From an uncultured Alphaproteobacteria bacterium (lineage in GTDB: Bacteria; Pseudomonadota; Alphaproteobacteria; HIMB59; GCA-002718135), in assembly GCA_902615745.1 (NCBI GenBank), contig CACMQB010000004.1, positions 1-64,000 of the forward strand: a DNA stretch of 64,000 bases. The letters are read 5' to 3'. Positions 50,848 through 58,481 of this stretch are shown in pieces (position 1 is the first letter of the stretch; each line of letters opens with the position of its first letter). Both the position numbers and the translations under genes were made by a program. The notes below the pieces were generated by a model. It ran no database searches, was not told where the DNA came from, and saw nothing but the letters and a program-made list of their open reading frames with translations.

Positions 50848-51546
50848 TTAAAAAATTGTCTTTATTCTTGTAATTAATATCCAATAAATAACTGAAAACA
50901 CATCGAAATATCTAATTTTTTTTCCATCTTTATATTTTCTTGCATCATAGTTAATTCCAATTTCATAAATTCTATTTGATTTTCCAACAACATAGGTCAA
51001 TATCTCTGCGTGTTGTCCCCATCTAAAGGATTTTAATTTTTCTTCATCTAAATTATTTTTTTTAAAGAGCATGTAACAGCAATAAATATCTGAAAAAGTT
51101 GTATTATTGATTAAATTAAATAATGATGTAATAAATTTATTACCGAGCATGTGCCAAAAGTGCAAAACACTCCTCTGATTACCTATAAATCTACTTCCTA
51201 GTATCAAGTCTGCTCCAAAATTGTTTATTTTCTCTAAAAATAAAATCAGATCAACCGGATCATATTCTAGGTCAGCATCTTGAATCACTACATAATCTGA
51301 TTTAACTTTTTTTAATCCTTCAATTACAGCTTTACCCTTTCCAGAATTATTTTTAATTTCTATAAGTTTAGTATATAAATTTTTATTTTCTATTAAAATT
51401 TCTAAAGTTTTATCAGTTGAACCATCATTTATAACAATAATTTCTAATTCAGAATATTGTTTTAAAACATCAATTTTTTTAAGAATTTTTAATATAGTTT
51501 TTTCTTCATTATAAACTGGGATAATTACAGATAATGATATTTTCAT
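50848..51546 (-). CDS. Glycosyltransferase family 2 (dolichyl/undecaprenyl-phosphate mannose synthase-like)
   Basis: About 232 residues from the ATG at 51546, selected because ISLSVIIPVYNEEKTILKIL is the conserved N-terminus; an in-frame ATG at 51582 adds only a hydrophilic dozen. GT-A motifs: VINDGSTDKTLEI, DADLEYDPVDL (DxD) and GSRFIGNQR, as in DPM1-like enzymes that charge a polyprenyl phosphate with a sugar. No C-terminal membrane helices were noted. It would supply lipid-linked sugar for a GT-C enzyme such as the island's membrane proteins. First gene of this minus-strand set. Confidence 0.87.
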   Translation of the reverse strand: MKISLSVIIPVYNEEKTILKILKKIDVLKQYSELEIIVINDGSTDKTLEILIENKNLYTKLIEIKNNSGKGKAVIEGLKKVKSDYVVIQDADLEYDPVDLILFLEKINNFGADLILGSRFIGNQRSVLHFWHMLGNKFITSLFNLINNTTFSDIYCCYMLFKKNNLDEEKLKSFRWGQHAEILTYVVGKSNRIYEIGINYDARKYKDGKKIRYFDVFSVIYWILITRIKTIF

Positions 51547-51943
51547 AATAATTAATTTTTTTTCTAATTTATCCTCTATCATTATTTATAAAAATAATCA
51601 TAAAATTAAATTAAAATTAAAAGTTCAGATTATATAAAAATATTATAATAATTTAAAACAATTCGTATAAGATTTGTAATTACTTATAAGTTACTTGCAG
51701 ATCTATTTAGTAAAAATTAGATATATTTATATGTATTAACTAAAATGCACCTATGTTTGGACTAAGCCAACCTTGGCAACTAGTTAGAAATATAGGTAAT
51801 TGAATAATAAATAGATAAACTAAAAAATTTTTAAAATTTTTCATAATTATATATTCATGAATTAGTATAGAATATTGATTAAAGCTATAGTAAAAATATA
51901 ACCTAACAATTTTTTTGTGATTAACTAATTTTTGCTATCGTTT
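51547..51943. other. Gap of about 400 bases upstream of tRNA-Ser
   Basis: Very AT-rich. The only coding-like signal is a 34-codon ORF on the minus strand (51740-51844). No promoter stands out from the AT background, no terminator hairpin, and no copy of the tRNA end was seen. It separates the two halves of the glycan island. Confidence 0.6.
51740..51844 (-). CDS. Possible miniature lipoprotein (34 aa)
   Basis: ATG at 51844, TAG at 51742-51740. The peptide has a basic N-region (MKNFKNF), a hydrophobic core (LVYLFIIQLPIF) and a lipobox LTSC at 20-23, leaving a 12-residue mature part CQGWLSPNIGAF. This is the order expected of a signal peptidase II substrate. No clear ribosome binding site precedes it. 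It may be a chance ORF or the remnant of a longer lipoprotein. It resembles entericidin-type or other tiny lipoproteins only in architecture. Confidence 0.4.
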   Translation of the reverse strand: MKNFKNFLVYLFIIQLPIFLTSCQGWLSPNIGAF

Positions 51944-52033
51944 GGAGAGATGTGAGAGCGGTTTAATCAGCACGCTTGGAAAGCGTGTGTAGTAGCAATA
52001 CTACCGAGGGTTCGAATCCCTCTCTCTCCGCCA
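51944..52033 (+). tRNA. tRNA-Ser (anticodon GGA)
   Basis: GGAGAGA pairs with TCTCTCC to form the acceptor stem, with G discriminator and an encoded CCA (52031-52033). Anticodon stem CACGC/GCGTG encloses loop TTGGAAA with anticodon GGA at 51978-51980. The long variable arm GTAGTA-GCAA-TACTAC marks a class II tRNA, and the T-arm is GAGGG-TTCGAAT-CCCTC. It reads UCC and UCU codons. The only RNA gene recognised in the window, within the glycan island. Confidence 0.97.
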
Positions 52034-52040
52034 TAATCTT

Positions 52041-53846
52041 TTAGTACCATAAATATTTATCAATTATTAAGGCACATTTTTTTTGATCTGGGATTACAAA
52101 TATATAATTATATTTTTTATGTATTTTTTCTATACATTTTAATCTAAAACTGGAGGCACATAAACCTTTTATGTCAAAACAATAAAGAGGTTTTCCAAGT
52201 CTATCTTTATTATTAATAACTCTTTCTATGACTGTAACTTGAAATTGATTATTTACTTTAAACTGATTATTTTCTATATTTGGATATTCATAATAATTAT
52301 TGAATTCTTCAAGACTTAACCCATAAAAATTATTAATTATTCTATCAATATTTTTATACCCATAGTAGGAAATTGATATTGTAAAAATAATAATAAAAGG
52401 AAATATTTTAATATTTTTAATTTTGTAAAAAAAAAGGAGAGTACATAAACATATTACTGAAAAGATAATACCATATCCTCCATATCTAGTTTGAGGTAAT
52501 AAATATAACCAACTTAAAACTGGTAAAGAAAAAAATATTATATGAATAAAATATTTTCTTATACTTACTATGATTTGATTAAAATTAATTTTATATAAAT
52601 TAAAAATAAGAATAATAATTAAAGAAAAAACAAAAAAATAAATAATATTTAAAAATCTATTGATATCATATTCATATTGCCACCAAATTCTTAACCAGTT
52701 GTAATTAGCGAGATATGTTTCTGGATTAAAAAAATCTTTATCTTCTCTAAATTTATAATAATTAAATATATTTTTTATAAAATTTTCATTGATTAAATAT
52801 AATAAGTATCCTTTTGATTGAGAAGAAAGATGATAGAATCTTAATTTTGCCTGTTCAATTCCTACACCCCATTCTATTGAATCTAAACATGTAAAATATA
52901 TGGGATAGGCTAAACATCCGGAAATAATAAAGTTTTTTAAAACGTAGAGTAAAGAGAAAAAAAATAAAAAAGAATAAAAGAATTTATGGGTTAAAATATT
53001 TCTAATAATTGAATTTGTATTATGAATAAAAAATACTAAAATTAAAGGTGCAAAGATTATTGAATTGGTTCTTATTAAAATCGCAAAGTAGAACAAAAAA
53101 ACAATACAAGTAATTAAATAATTTTTAAAATTACTATCATTAATTAAATAATAATTAAGAAATAATAAACTAATCATTAAATAAATAAGATTACCCTGAA
53201 TTTCACTACCAAAGTCCTTACTATTTGAATAAATCAAGCAAACAAAACAAAAACAAAAAAAAACAAATATTTTAATAATTTTTTCATTAGACTTTTCAAA
53301 CATATCTTTAAGAAAAATTAAAAAAAAACTCAAAAATAATATTGATACAATTGAAAGGTATTTTGTTCCAAAATAAGGTAATTTGAATATAGCTAATAGA
53401 TCATACCAAATATGACCATAACCAAGATTATCATTTAAGTTTGCAATTCCAAAAATTATTTTAAAATCATTTACAAGATTTATATAAGGTAAATGATACC
53501 AAAAATAATCAGCATGATATTCAAATAATATCAATGATGGAATTATGATTATATAAATTACATAAAACTCTCGTTTAAGATATTGTTCATTAAAACTTTT
53601 ATAAATAAACACAAATATTATGCCTATAAATAATATTATAGAATTAAAGATATTGTTTAGTGGTATAAAGAAATGAAAAAAAACTGATATAAAACTTAAA
53701 AAAAAAAGACCAAAAAGTCCAGTAATACCTAATGAATTGTTCCTATTATTTTGAAAAATTAATTGTTGAAAAAATTTTCCGTATCCAACAGAAGTTAAAT
53801 AAATTAAAATAAAAAAAAACAATGAAGAAAATATTTCTTGGAACAT
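52041..53846 (-). CDS. Large polytopic membrane protein, homologue of the one at 46221
   Basis: 601 residues, at least 12 hydrophobic segments. Loops carry HADYFWYHLPYIN, KDFGSEIQG, SGCLAYPIYFTC, WLRIWW and PQTRYGG, matching the motif series of the 499-residue protein; the two cysteines of SGC-TC are again eight residues apart. A hydrophilic C-terminal tail of about 90 residues has further cysteines (CFDIKGLCASSFRLKC). Probably a GT-C-like glycosyltransferase or glycan polymerase/flippase; this is inference from topology and neighbours. Its 3' end lies seven bases from the tRNA and it is divergent, with 30 bases between start codons, from a glycosyltransferase. Confidence 0.7.
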   Translation of the reverse strand: MFQEIFSSLFFFILIYLTSVGYGKFFQQLIFQNNRNNSLGITGLFGLFFLSFISVFFHFFIPLNNIFNSIILFIGIIFVFIYKSFNEQYLKREFYVIYIIIIPSLILFEYHADYFWYHLPYINLVNDFKIIFGIANLNDNLGYGHIWYDLLAIFKLPYFGTKYLSIVSILFLSFFLIFLKDMFEKSNEKIIKIFVFFCFCFVCLIYSNSKDFGSEIQGNLIYLMISLLFLNYYLINDSNFKNYLITCIVFLFYFAILIRTNSIIFAPLILVFFIHNTNSIIRNILTHKFFYSFLFFFSLLYVLKNFIISGCLAYPIYFTCLDSIEWGVGIEQAKLRFYHLSSQSKGYLLYLINENFIKNIFNYYKFREDKDFFNPETYLANYNWLRIWWQYEYDINRFLNIIYFFVFSLIIILIFNLYKINFNQIIVSIRKYFIHIIFFSLPVLSWLYLLPQTRYGGYGIIFSVICLCTLLFFYKIKNIKIFPFIIIFTISISYYGYKNIDRIINNFYGLSLEEFNNYYEYPNIENNQFKVNNQFQVTVIERVINNKDRLGKPLYCFDIKGLCASSFRLKCIEKIHKKYNYIFVIPDQKKCALIIDKYLWY

Positions 53847-53876
53847 TTAGATTACTTACCTTATCAATATAATTTA

Positions 53877-54596
53877 ATGTCTAAAATTAAAGTATCAGTT
53901 ATACTTCCAGTAATCAATGAAACTTTTTCTTTAGAAAAAACGGTTGAAATAATAATAGAAAATTCGCTAGAAGATATTTATGAAATTATTATAGTAGTTT
54001 CAAAAAATAAAACTACAGAAGCTTCCTTAAAATCTATAAATTATTTACAAACTAATAGATATCCAAATTTAATAAAAACATATTTTCAAGATCTTCCATT
54101 TATAGGTGGAGCGATTCAAAAAGGTTTTCAAATCAGCACAGGTAGTCATGTAATAATGATGGCTAGTGATTTAGAAACTGATCCACATGATGTAAAAAAA
54201 TTGATTGATTTATGTAAATGTAATCCCTCTAGCATAATAACAGCAAATAGATGGATTAAAGGTGGTAGTTTCAAGAAATATAATATTATCAAATTTATTC
54301 TAAATTTCTTATTTCAATTTATACTTAGATGTATATTTATAACTAAATTAAGTGATATGACTTATGGATATAGAATTTTTCCTATAGAGATAGTAAAAGT
54401 TATAAAATGGCAAGAATTAAAACACCCTTTTTTATTAGAAACAATTTTAAAACCCCTATTGATGAAAACTAACATTATTGAAATACCTTCAAAGTGGGAA
54501 GCAAGATTAGAGGGTAGTTCACAAAATACTTTTATGCAGAATTTTAGTTATATAAAAACTGCTATATTTGTACGATTTTTTTGGCAAAACAAATAA
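53877..54596 (+). CDS. Glycosyltransferase family 2
   Basis: About 239 residues from the ATG at 53877; this start fits the conserved IKVSVILPVINETFSL and avoids overlapping the divergent gene, unlike the ATG at 53838. GT-A motifs: IGGAIQKGFQI, MASDLETDPHDV (acidic metal-binding site) and NRWIKGGSF. A hydrophobic stretch near 140-155 (FILNFLFQFILRCIF) may associate with the membrane, as in polyprenyl-phosphate glycosyltransferases. First gene of a plus-strand trio with the STELLO-like and epimerase genes; the next gene starts two bases after its stop. TATAAT at 53868-53873 lies only four bases before the start. Confidence 0.84.
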   Translation: MSKIKVSVILPVINETFSLEKTVEIIIENSLEDIYEIIIVVSKNKTTEASLKSINYLQTNRYPNLIKTYFQDLPFIGGAIQKGFQISTGSHVIMMASDLETDPHDVKKLIDLCKCNPSSIITANRWIKGGSFKKYNIIKFILNFLFQFILRCIFITKLSDMTYGYRIFPIEIVKVIKWQELKHPFLLETILKPLLMKTNIIEIPSKWEARLEGSSQNTFMQNFSYIKTAIFVRFFWQNK

Positions 54597-54597
54597 A

Positions 54598-55512
54598 ATG
54601 CAAAATAAATACATAATAACAACAACAATAAATAATCCTACAGAAGCAATTTACAAATTTGATAATTTGGCAGATTGGAAACTAATTGTTATTGGTGATA
54701 AAAAAACACCCTCTAATTATAATTTAACAAATGGAATTTATTTAAGTCCTGAAGATCAAGAAAATTATGATAAAAATCTGTCTGATGCAATAGGTTGGAA
54801 TTGTATTCAAAGAAGAAATTTTGGTTTACTTAAAGCATATGAATTAGGAGCTGATATAGTAGCAACGATAGATGATGATAATATACCTCTTGATAATTGG
54901 GGGAATAATTTGATGATCTCAAAAGAGATTAATTTAGATTATTATCTAACTGATCAAATTGCATTTGATCCTCTTTCAGTAACAAATCATAAAAATTTAT
55001 GGCACAGAGGTTTTCCTTTACAATTATTAAGTAAAAGAAAATTTAAAAAAATAAAAAAAAATATTTGTCCAGATATCCAAGCTGATTTCTGGAATGGCGA
55101 TCCAGATATTGATGCAATATGTAGAATGGAGCATATGCCAGAATGTAAGTTTAATGAAAATTATTTTCCATTTTCATCAAATAAATTTTCTCCTTTTAAT
55201 TCTCAAAATACATTTCTCTCTAAAAAAGTTATAAAGGATTATTTTCTTTTTCCTCATATAGGTAGAATGGATGATATTTGGGCTTCATATTATGTTGAAT
55301 CATTAGGATTTAAAGTTGTCTATAATTATCCAACTGTATATCAAGATAGAAATGAGCATGACTTGACAATAGATTTGAAAAAAGAAGTTATTGGATATGA
55401 AAATAATTTAAAACTTTTAAATGAATTAAATATAAATCCTAATAATATCTTAAAATTTATTCCTGAGAGAGCAAAAGATGCATTTAGCTTGTATCAAAGA
55501 CATTTTTTATGA
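54598..55512 (+). CDS. STELLO/DUF288-type glycosyltransferase-like protein
   Basis: 304 residues from the ATG at 54598 (MQNKYIITTTINNPT); an upstream in-frame ATG at 54568 lies inside the previous gene. Motifs: IVIGDKKTP, IQRRNFGLLKAYELGADIVATIDDDNIP (shown split as RRNFGLLKAYELGAD and TIDDDNIP) and GRMDDIWASYY. These are the features of the STELLO family, known in plants for cellulose synthase assembly in the Golgi, and of related reversibly glycosylated proteins. The DDD triplet suggests nucleotide-sugar binding. Bacterial members are poorly characterised. Overlaps the epimerase gene by four bases. Confidence 0.75.
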   Translation: MQNKYIITTTINNPTEAIYKFDNLADWKLIVIGDKKTPSNYNLTNGIYLSPEDQENYDKNLSDAIGWNCIQRRNFGLLKAYELGADIVATIDDDNIPLDNWGNNLMISKEINLDYYLTDQIAFDPLSVTNHKNLWHRGFPLQLLSKRKFKKIKKNICPDIQADFWNGDPDIDAICRMEHMPECKFNENYFPFSSNKFSPFNSQNTFLSKKVIKDYFLFPHIGRMDDIWASYYVESLGFKVVYNYPTVYQDRNEHDLTIDLKKEVIGYENNLKLLNELNINPNNILKFIPERAKDAFSLYQRHFL

Positions 55513-56489
55513 AAAAAATACTTATAACCGGTGGAGCAGGTTTTGTTGGAAGATATTTTACAAAATATTTTTTAGATAAAAAAGATGAAGTTCATGTAGT
55601 TGACAATGTTTCACATTACACTGGTGGCAAACAACCAAAGGATTGGCCACTATATTTGCCAATTGACTATAAAAATTTTTTCTTTCATTATAAAGATTGT
55701 AGAGATTGGTTCATTTCTAATGCAGAAAATGATTTTGATTATGTGCTTCATTTAGCTGCGATGGTTGGTGGAAGAATGATGATTGAAAAGAATCCTATCG
55801 CTGTTAGCGATGATCTCTCTATCGATTCACATTTTTGGCAATGGGCTGTAAAATCTAAACCAAAGAAAATTCTAACATTTAGTTCAAGTGCTTGTTATCC
55901 AGTAATCTATCAAAAAAAAGATAATTATAAATTATTATCAGAAGATCTGGTTAAATTTGACCAATCAATTGGCGTCCCCGATTTAACTTACGGATGGGCA
56001 AAATTAACTTCCGAATACCTGGGTAAAATAGCTTATGAAAACTATGGTATTAAAAGTGTAGTTTATAGACCTTTTTCTGGTTATGGAAAAGATCAGGATT
56101 TAAGTTATCCTTTTCCAAGTATTTGTAAAAGAATTTTAAATAATAAATATTCTAAAACGATTCAAGTTTGGGGTACTGGAGATCAAATGCGAGATTTTAT
56201 TCACATTGAAGATTGTGTCAAAGGGGTAGTGTCTACTATGGATAAAATAGATGATGGTTCACCGATCAATCTTTCTACTGGAAAACTTACAAGTTTTAAA
56301 CAATTTACAAAAATTGGTTGCAATATTTTAGGTTTTGAAACTAAAGTTATCGGTACTTCTGATAAACCAGAAGGTGTATTTGCAAGAGGTGGTGATACTA
56401 AATTACAACAAAATTTGGGTTTTGTTGCAAAGATCGATTTTAAAAGTGGAATAGAAGAAACTCTAAGATATTTTGAAAATAATAATTAA
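55509..56489 (+). CDS. NAD-dependent epimerase/dehydratase (GDP-mannose 3,5-epimerase-like)
   Basis: 326 residues, extended SDR. Coenzyme motif ILITGGAGFVGRYF, MVGGRMMIEKNP, SSSACYP, catalytic YGWAKLTSE (Tyr-x3-Lys) and GTGDQMRDFIHIEDC. The CYP and YGWAK context is reminiscent of GDP-mannose 3,5-epimerase and GDP-fucose synthase. Likely produces the sugar nucleotide used by the two preceding genes. Ends six bases before the convergent TPR-methyltransferase gene. Confidence 0.85.
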   Translation: MKKILITGGAGFVGRYFTKYFLDKKDEVHVVDNVSHYTGGKQPKDWPLYLPIDYKNFFFHYKDCRDWFISNAENDFDYVLHLAAMVGGRMMIEKNPIAVSDDLSIDSHFWQWAVKSKPKKILTFSSSACYPVIYQKKDNYKLLSEDLVKFDQSIGVPDLTYGWAKLTSEYLGKIAYENYGIKSVVYRPFSGYGKDQDLSYPFPSICKRILNNKYSKTIQVWGTGDQMRDFIHIEDCVKGVVSTMDKIDDGSPINLSTGKLTSFKQFTKIGCNILGFETKVIGTSDKPEGVFARGGDTKLQQNLGFVAKIDFKSGIEETLRYFENNN

Positions 56490-56495
56490 TTTATA

Positions 56496-58481
56496 TTATT
56501 TTGTATTAATACACCAAAATTGATACATACCAGCAAATATTCTCTGATTATTTTTTTCAAAAGCTTCCCATTTATCAAGATTATACAAATCTACTTTATC
56601 ATTATGAACTTCTTTAAATTTTTCAATTATTAATTTATCTTCAAATCCCAAAAAAAATAATCCTAATTCGCTTAAATGTGATTTTATTTTACTAATAGTA
56701 AATTTATGTTCTTTTACATGAAATAACAAATCTCTTACCCCACTTACAGTATAAAAATCTGGACTTGTTTTGATGTTATCCCATCTAGAATTATTACTTT
56801 CTAATAAATCTTTTCTAAATTTTATAATATTTTCAGGATTAGGTTTAATTTTAAGATTAGTAATTTTATTTTTAATTACTGTAATATGTTGTCTAGCTTT
56901 ATCACTATACAATCCTATAAGCATTAAGGAATTATTATCTCTTAAACAATTTGTTAAGATTTTCCATCCCTTTAATGGTTCATCCATATGATGAAGAACC
57001 CCAACTGATTCAATTAAATCAAATTTTCTATTCAAAGATTCTAAATCCAGTAAATCTCCTTGAATGAAATCAATATTTTCGATTTTAAGTTCATTAGCTT
57101 TTCTTTTTGCATATGATAAACTTGTAAAGCTTAGATCAAGTGCAAGTATTTTTGCATTTTTGTATTTTGAAGCAGTTGTGATAGCATGTTGACCTGTACC
57201 GCAACCAGCGATAAGAATTTCAGGATTTTCTGAAAATTTAATTTTTTTAAAATCTAAATTTAAATCACTTTCATTTATTACCTGCGACATATTTCTTGAT
57301 TCAAAACTTAATCCTAAATTTACCCATCTAGGATAAGGGTTTTCTTCATATTGATTTTTTACATTTTTAGAGACTTTATTTTTAACTATTGATATTGATT
57401 TTATTGACTTAGATATTTCTTTTTCTCTTTCTTTTTGTTTTAAATGTATTTCAAATATTTCATACAATTCGTTTGAAAAATTAATTTTATTAGACAAACT
57501 AATATTACTAAGAGGTTCATAGCAAGATAGACATAATATTTCTAAATCATTAATCTTTTTATTATTATTTAAGTTACTTTTAATTTTTTCTTTAATTTTT
57601 TTTATTTTCTTTATCTCTTCCTGTGACTTTTCATATATGAATTCATTAAGGTAACACTGTATAGATAGTGAGATTAAAAATTTAATATAAACTTTTTCAA
57701 AATTTAATTTATATATCTGATTTAATATCTCTTTTCTTATTTGTATAAATTTTTTTTCAAGATAATAATTAGGAATTGGACAAACCTTCATAAATTGAAG
57801 AAGTAAAGGGTTATTTCCTAGACTATTCATTATAATATTCAGATTCTTTTTAGAATTAATATTTTTAATCAAAGATAAATCATTTTTCAGATCTGTATTT
57901 AAAAATAAACTATTTAAAATATTGTTAGCAATTGAATTTGGCCTAACAATTATTTTTTCTTTTAAAAGATATAGTAGGTGTTTGTTTATATTTTTATTCT
58001 CCCTATTTATTGTATAAAACTGTAGTGCTACTGCTAAGTTATAGTATGCTAATTTATAATTTGAATTGACTTCTAAAGTTGATAAATAACAATCTATAGC
58101 TTTATTATTTAAACCTTTCTTTCTAAAAATATTGCCAAGATTATTATGAGCTTTAAAATAATTATAATCCAACTCTATAACCTTTTTATAATTTTCTATT
58201 GCTTTATCTTCTTTATCTAATTTATTATAAATATTAGCTAAATTATAATAACCATCAGTAAATTTGGGGTTCAGATTTATTGTTTTAATAAATAAATCTT
58301 TTGCAAAATTATAATTCTTAAGTTCTGTGTATACCACCCCTTGTATGTTATGTATAAAAATGGAATTAGGATATTGTATTAAAATATCATTTGTTAATTT
58401 TATAAGTTCATCAAATTTTTTTTTATTAAATAATGATATTAACTTTTTTATTTTTATTTCCGAAGGTTCTTGAGGTTTCAT
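56496..58481 (-). CDS. TPR-repeat protein fused to a SAM-dependent methyltransferase
   Basis: 661 residues. About 1-180 is a tandem TPR array (for example FTDGYYNLANIYNKLDKEDKAI and AHNNLGNIFRKKGLNNKAI). A lysine-rich, AT-rich linker follows, then a class I methyltransferase from about 400, with AGCGTGQHAITTA (SAM site), ALDLS, FIQGDLLDL and VLHHMDEP. TPRs may hold a protein or glycan substrate. Similar fusions occur in marine bacterial surface loci, but the target is unknown. Abuts yejF by one base, so it may be co-transcribed with the importer or simply lie downstream. Confidence 0.82.
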   Translation of the reverse strand: MKPQEPSEIKIKKLISLFNKKKFDELIKLTNDILIQYPNSIFIHNIQGVVYTELKNYNFAKDLFIKTINLNPKFTDGYYNLANIYNKLDKEDKAIENYKKVIELDYNYFKAHNNLGNIFRKKGLNNKAIDCYLSTLEVNSNYKLAYYNLAVALQFYTINRENKNINKHLLYLLKEKIIVRPNSIANNILNSLFLNTDLKNDLSLIKNINSKKNLNIIMNSLGNNPLLLQFMKVCPIPNYYLEKKFIQIRKEILNQIYKLNFEKVYIKFLISLSIQCYLNEFIYEKSQEEIKKIKKIKEKIKSNLNNNKKINDLEILCLSCYEPLSNISLSNKINFSNELYEIFEIHLKQKEREKEISKSIKSISIVKNKVSKNVKNQYEENPYPRWVNLGLSFESRNMSQVINESDLNLDFKKIKFSENPEILIAGCGTGQHAITTASKYKNAKILALDLSFTSLSYAKRKANELKIENIDFIQGDLLDLESLNRKFDLIESVGVLHHMDEPLKGWKILTNCLRDNNSLMLIGLYSDKARQHITVIKNKITNLKIKPNPENIIKFRKDLLESNNSRWDNIKTSPDFYTVSGVRDLLFHVKEHKFTISKIKSHLSELGLFFLGFEDKLIIEKFKEVHNDKVDLYNLDKWEAFEKNNQRIFAGMYQFWCINTK

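Noticed and set aside
51944-52033. Integrated element with att sites at tRNA-Ser
   Set aside because: No integrase, phage gene or repeated tRNA 3' end was seen; the adjacent genes are glycan genes. Only the general idea of a recombination hotspot was kept.
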